Source: Deltaproteobacteria bacterium (lineage in GTDB: Bacteria; Desulfobacterota; Binatia; UBA1149; CAITLU01). Taken from it: a DNA stretch of 52,716 bases. Shown here one piece after another: positions 51,196 through 52,716 of the stretch (position 1 is its first letter; every line of letters starts with the position of its first letter). The notes beneath the pieces are model-generated. The model was not told the origin of the DNA, ran no database searches, and saw nothing but the letters and a program-made list of their open reading frames with translations. Where the stretch lies: contig JACRCR010000227.1 of assembly GCA_016218925.1 (NCBI GenBank), positions 1 through 52,716 on the forward strand. The letters are read 5' to 3'. Both the position numbers and the translations under genes were made by a program.

Positions 51196-52401
51196 TCAGT
51201 CGGGCAGGCCGAGCACTCGCTTGGCGATGATGTTGAGTTGAATTTCGGAGGTCCCGCCTTCAATCGAGTTGCCGCGCGCGCGCAACCAAGCCCGAGTGTG
51301 CGCCAGTTCGTCCTCGTCGAAACCTTCGCCTTCCCAGCCGAGTCCCTGAGGTCCCAGGATACCGACCAGCAGCGCGCTGCGATCCTTGTTCAGTTCGGTG
51401 GCGTAGTACTTGAAGATCGACGCCTCTGGGCCGGGCTGGTGGCCGAGCTTGGCGGCCTCCTTGGTACGCTTCAGGGTCAGTTCGAGGCAGAGCTTGTCCA
51501 TCGTCAGTTGGGCGATGCGGTCGCGCAGCGCCGCGTCAGCCACGCGGCCGCCCGATTCGACGCCCACATACCGGCGTGCGGCGCTGACCAACTCGTTCTT
51601 GTCCTCTGACTCGTTGAAGGCCTCGCTGATCATGCTGCGCTCGTGGCCGAGCAGAGCCTTTGCCATCGTCCAGCCGTTGTTGATCCCGCCCACGACGTGT
51701 TCGGCTGACACCCGCGCGTCTTCGAGAAATGTTTCACAGAACGGAGACTGGCCGCTGATCAGCTTGATCGGCTTCACGGTCACCCCCGGCTGGTCCATGT
51801 CGATCAGCATGAAACTGATACCTTCGTGCTTGGGCTTGTCCGGATCGGTCCGCACCAGCATGAACATCCAGTCGGACTTGTCGGCGTAGGAGGTCCAGAC
51901 CTTCTGGCCGTTGACGACGTAGAAGTCGCCGTCGCGCACTGCCCTCGCGCGCAGGCCGGCCAGATCGGAACCCGCTTCGGGCTCCGAGTAGCCCTGGCAC
52001 CAGCGCACCTCACCCCGGACGATCTCGGGCAGGAAACGCGACTTCTGTTGTTCATTCCCATACTGCAGCAGCAGCGGTCCGATCATCGTCAGACCGAAGC
52101 CGACCAGAGCGGGCTTACAGCGAAGCCGGCGCATCTCTTCGGCAAGGATCTTGGCCTCTTCCTTCGAAAGCCCCCCGCCGCCGTAGGCCTTGGGCCACGT
52201 CGGAGCGGTCCATCCTCTCGCCGCCATCCGGTCGAGCCACAGCTTTGCGTCGGTGGCGGCCGAGCGTTCTTTCTTGCCGCCCCAGTAGAGCCCGTCGCCC
52301 AACGCCTCGTTGCCTACCGCCGCGCCCCAGCGCAGCGACGCCGGACAGTTGGCGTCCAGCCACGCGCGCACTTCTTCGCGAAACTCTTGTAGATCGCTCA
52401 T
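51196..52401 (-). CDS. Acyl-CoA dehydrogenase, large subunit-like (FadE/ChsE type)
   Basis: 401 residues. WPKAYGGGGLSKEEAKI, YSEPEAGSDLAGL, NGQKVWTSYADKSDWMF and the C-terminal SIEGGTSEIQLNIIAKRVLGL with Glu in the classical base position. It likely carries the active site of a two-gene heteromer with the gene downstream. The ATG at 52401 has no Shine-Dalgarno site, and GATAAT sits 12 bases upstream, so the mRNA may be leaderless. Confidence 0.88.
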   Translation of the reverse strand: MSDLQEFREEVRAWLDANCPASLRWGAAVGNEALGDGLYWGGKKERSAATDAKLWLDRMAARGWTAPTWPKAYGGGGLSKEEAKILAEEMRRLRCKPALVGFGLTMIGPLLLQYGNEQQKSRFLPEIVRGEVRWCQGYSEPEAGSDLAGLRARAVRDGDFYVVNGQKVWTSYADKSDWMFMLVRTDPDKPKHEGISFMLIDMDQPGVTVKPIKLISGQSPFCETFLEDARVSAEHVVGGINNGWTMAKALLGHERSMISEAFNESEDKNELVSAARRYVGVESGGRVADAALRDRIAQLTMDKLCLELTLKRTKEAAKLGHQPGPEASIFKYYATELNKDRSALLVGILGPQGLGWEGEGFDEDELAHTRAWLRARGNSIEGGTSEIQLNIIAKRVLGLPD

Positions 52402-52450
52402 AGGCCCGACAGATTATCGACGCGGACTGACAAACGAAAACCTCGCCTCT

Positions 52451-52467
52451 GCCGCGAGCTTCGCGGC
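52451..52467. promoter_or_regulatory. 7-bp inverted repeat in the divergent region
   Basis: GCCGCGA-3-TCGCGGC in the 162-base gap between two divergent genes. It could be an operator. No T-run follows on either strand. Confidence 0.35.
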
Positions 52468-52563
52468 GGTCAGGTGCGGGGCCGCAAGACCAAACGAGAG
52501 CCTTCGAGGCATCGAACTCGCGGGCACGGAGCGCGCCATCGGCGCAGGACGGGAAACACGATC

Positions 52564-52716
52564 ATGCGACAAGTCGATCAACCCATTATCTCCCCCTCGA
52601 TCGCAAACACGCTCGCGGCGCTGGCCGCGGCAACGTGTCTGTCGGTCATCCTTGCCGGCACATCTGATGCCGTCGCTGCACCGACTGCGACCTTGCCGCG
52701 GATCGCTACGCCCACC
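52564..52716 (+). CDS. Secreted protein, N-terminal part (partial)
   Basis: 51 codons from the ATG at 52564 to the right edge. A polar start (MRQVDQPIISPS), a hydrophobic stretch (LAALAAATCLSVILAG) and AVAAP, which fits signal peptidase I cleavage after AVA. The mature part is only PTATLPRIATPT and cannot be identified. Confidence 0.6.
   Translation, partial: MRQVDQPIISPSIANTLAALAAATCLSVILAGTSDAVAAPTATLPRIATPT

Noticed and set aside
1-52716. Exosortase/PEP-CTERM system, suggested by the ExeA-like ATPase and PrsR-like regulator
   Set aside because: No exosortase-like membrane protein and no PEP-CTERM tail was found in any of the proteins, including the FG-GAP protein (which ends in SFLRR).

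Overview
GC-rich bacterial chromosomal DNA with about 38 protein genes and no tRNA, rRNA, transposase or CRISPR array that I can see. The mix of genes suggests a deltaproteobacterial-type lineage such as Binatota, Myxococcota or relatives. Pointers are a Wza/Wzz-type exopolysaccharide locus with an NtrC-family regulator, an FG-GAP protein with a Thr-only linker, several acyl-CoA dehydrogenases and an F420-type LLM oxidoreductase. This placement is an inference from gene content only.

Region 1 (1-34231, all minus strand) is a very long, tightly packed exopolysaccharide operon read from wza (34231) leftwards and cut by the left edge. In order of transcription it encodes: outer-membrane export lipoprotein, Wzz/GumC-like co-polymerase, a BY-kinase-like protein without its P-loop lysine, Wzy/WaaL-type ligase or polymerase, GT4, DegT aminotransferase, a sugar transferase with unusual domain order, SDR, DapB-like dehydrogenase, Gfo/Idh oxidoreductase, second SDR, GT4, HprK-like kinase, Wzx flippase, secreted FG-GAP protein, GT4, four alkaline-phosphatase (AP) superfamily enzymes with a GT4 and a GT2 among them, a GT-C membrane glycosyltransferase, a nucleotide-sugar 6-dehydrogenase and the start of another GT4. 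Nine junctions are 4-base ATGA or GTGA overlaps, which points to translational coupling.

Region 2 (34232-39920, minus strand) looks like the control and energising module: a 536-base leader with a candidate promoter and hairpins; an ExeA-like AAA ATPase fused to LysM and SPOR-like domains; a sigma-54 response regulator; a histidine-kinase-like protein with a degenerate ATP-binding domain; and a small hypothetical protein.

Region 3 (40142-52716) is mainly acyl-CoA and one-carbon metabolism: a methylsuccinyl-CoA-dehydrogenase-like enzyme, an LLM oxidoreductase, a lipoprotein cyclophilin, MetF, an LCAD-type dehydrogenase and an adjacent pair of acyl-CoA dehydrogenases. It is interrupted by a second GT-C plus AP-superfamily gene pair (46224-50032) on the plus strand. 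The AP enzyme of this pair is a clear paralogue of the one at 3544-5583.

The most distinctive feature is the set of five AP-superfamily proteins (four in the operon, one in the distant pair). All have Thr or Ser where formylglycine sulfatases have Cys or Ser in a C/S-x-P-S-R motif, and four share a C-terminal LGY signature. I propose a system that modifies the glycan or lipid-linked oligosaccharide outside the cytoplasm, with the GT-C and AP enzymes acting in pairs. This is inferred, not shown.
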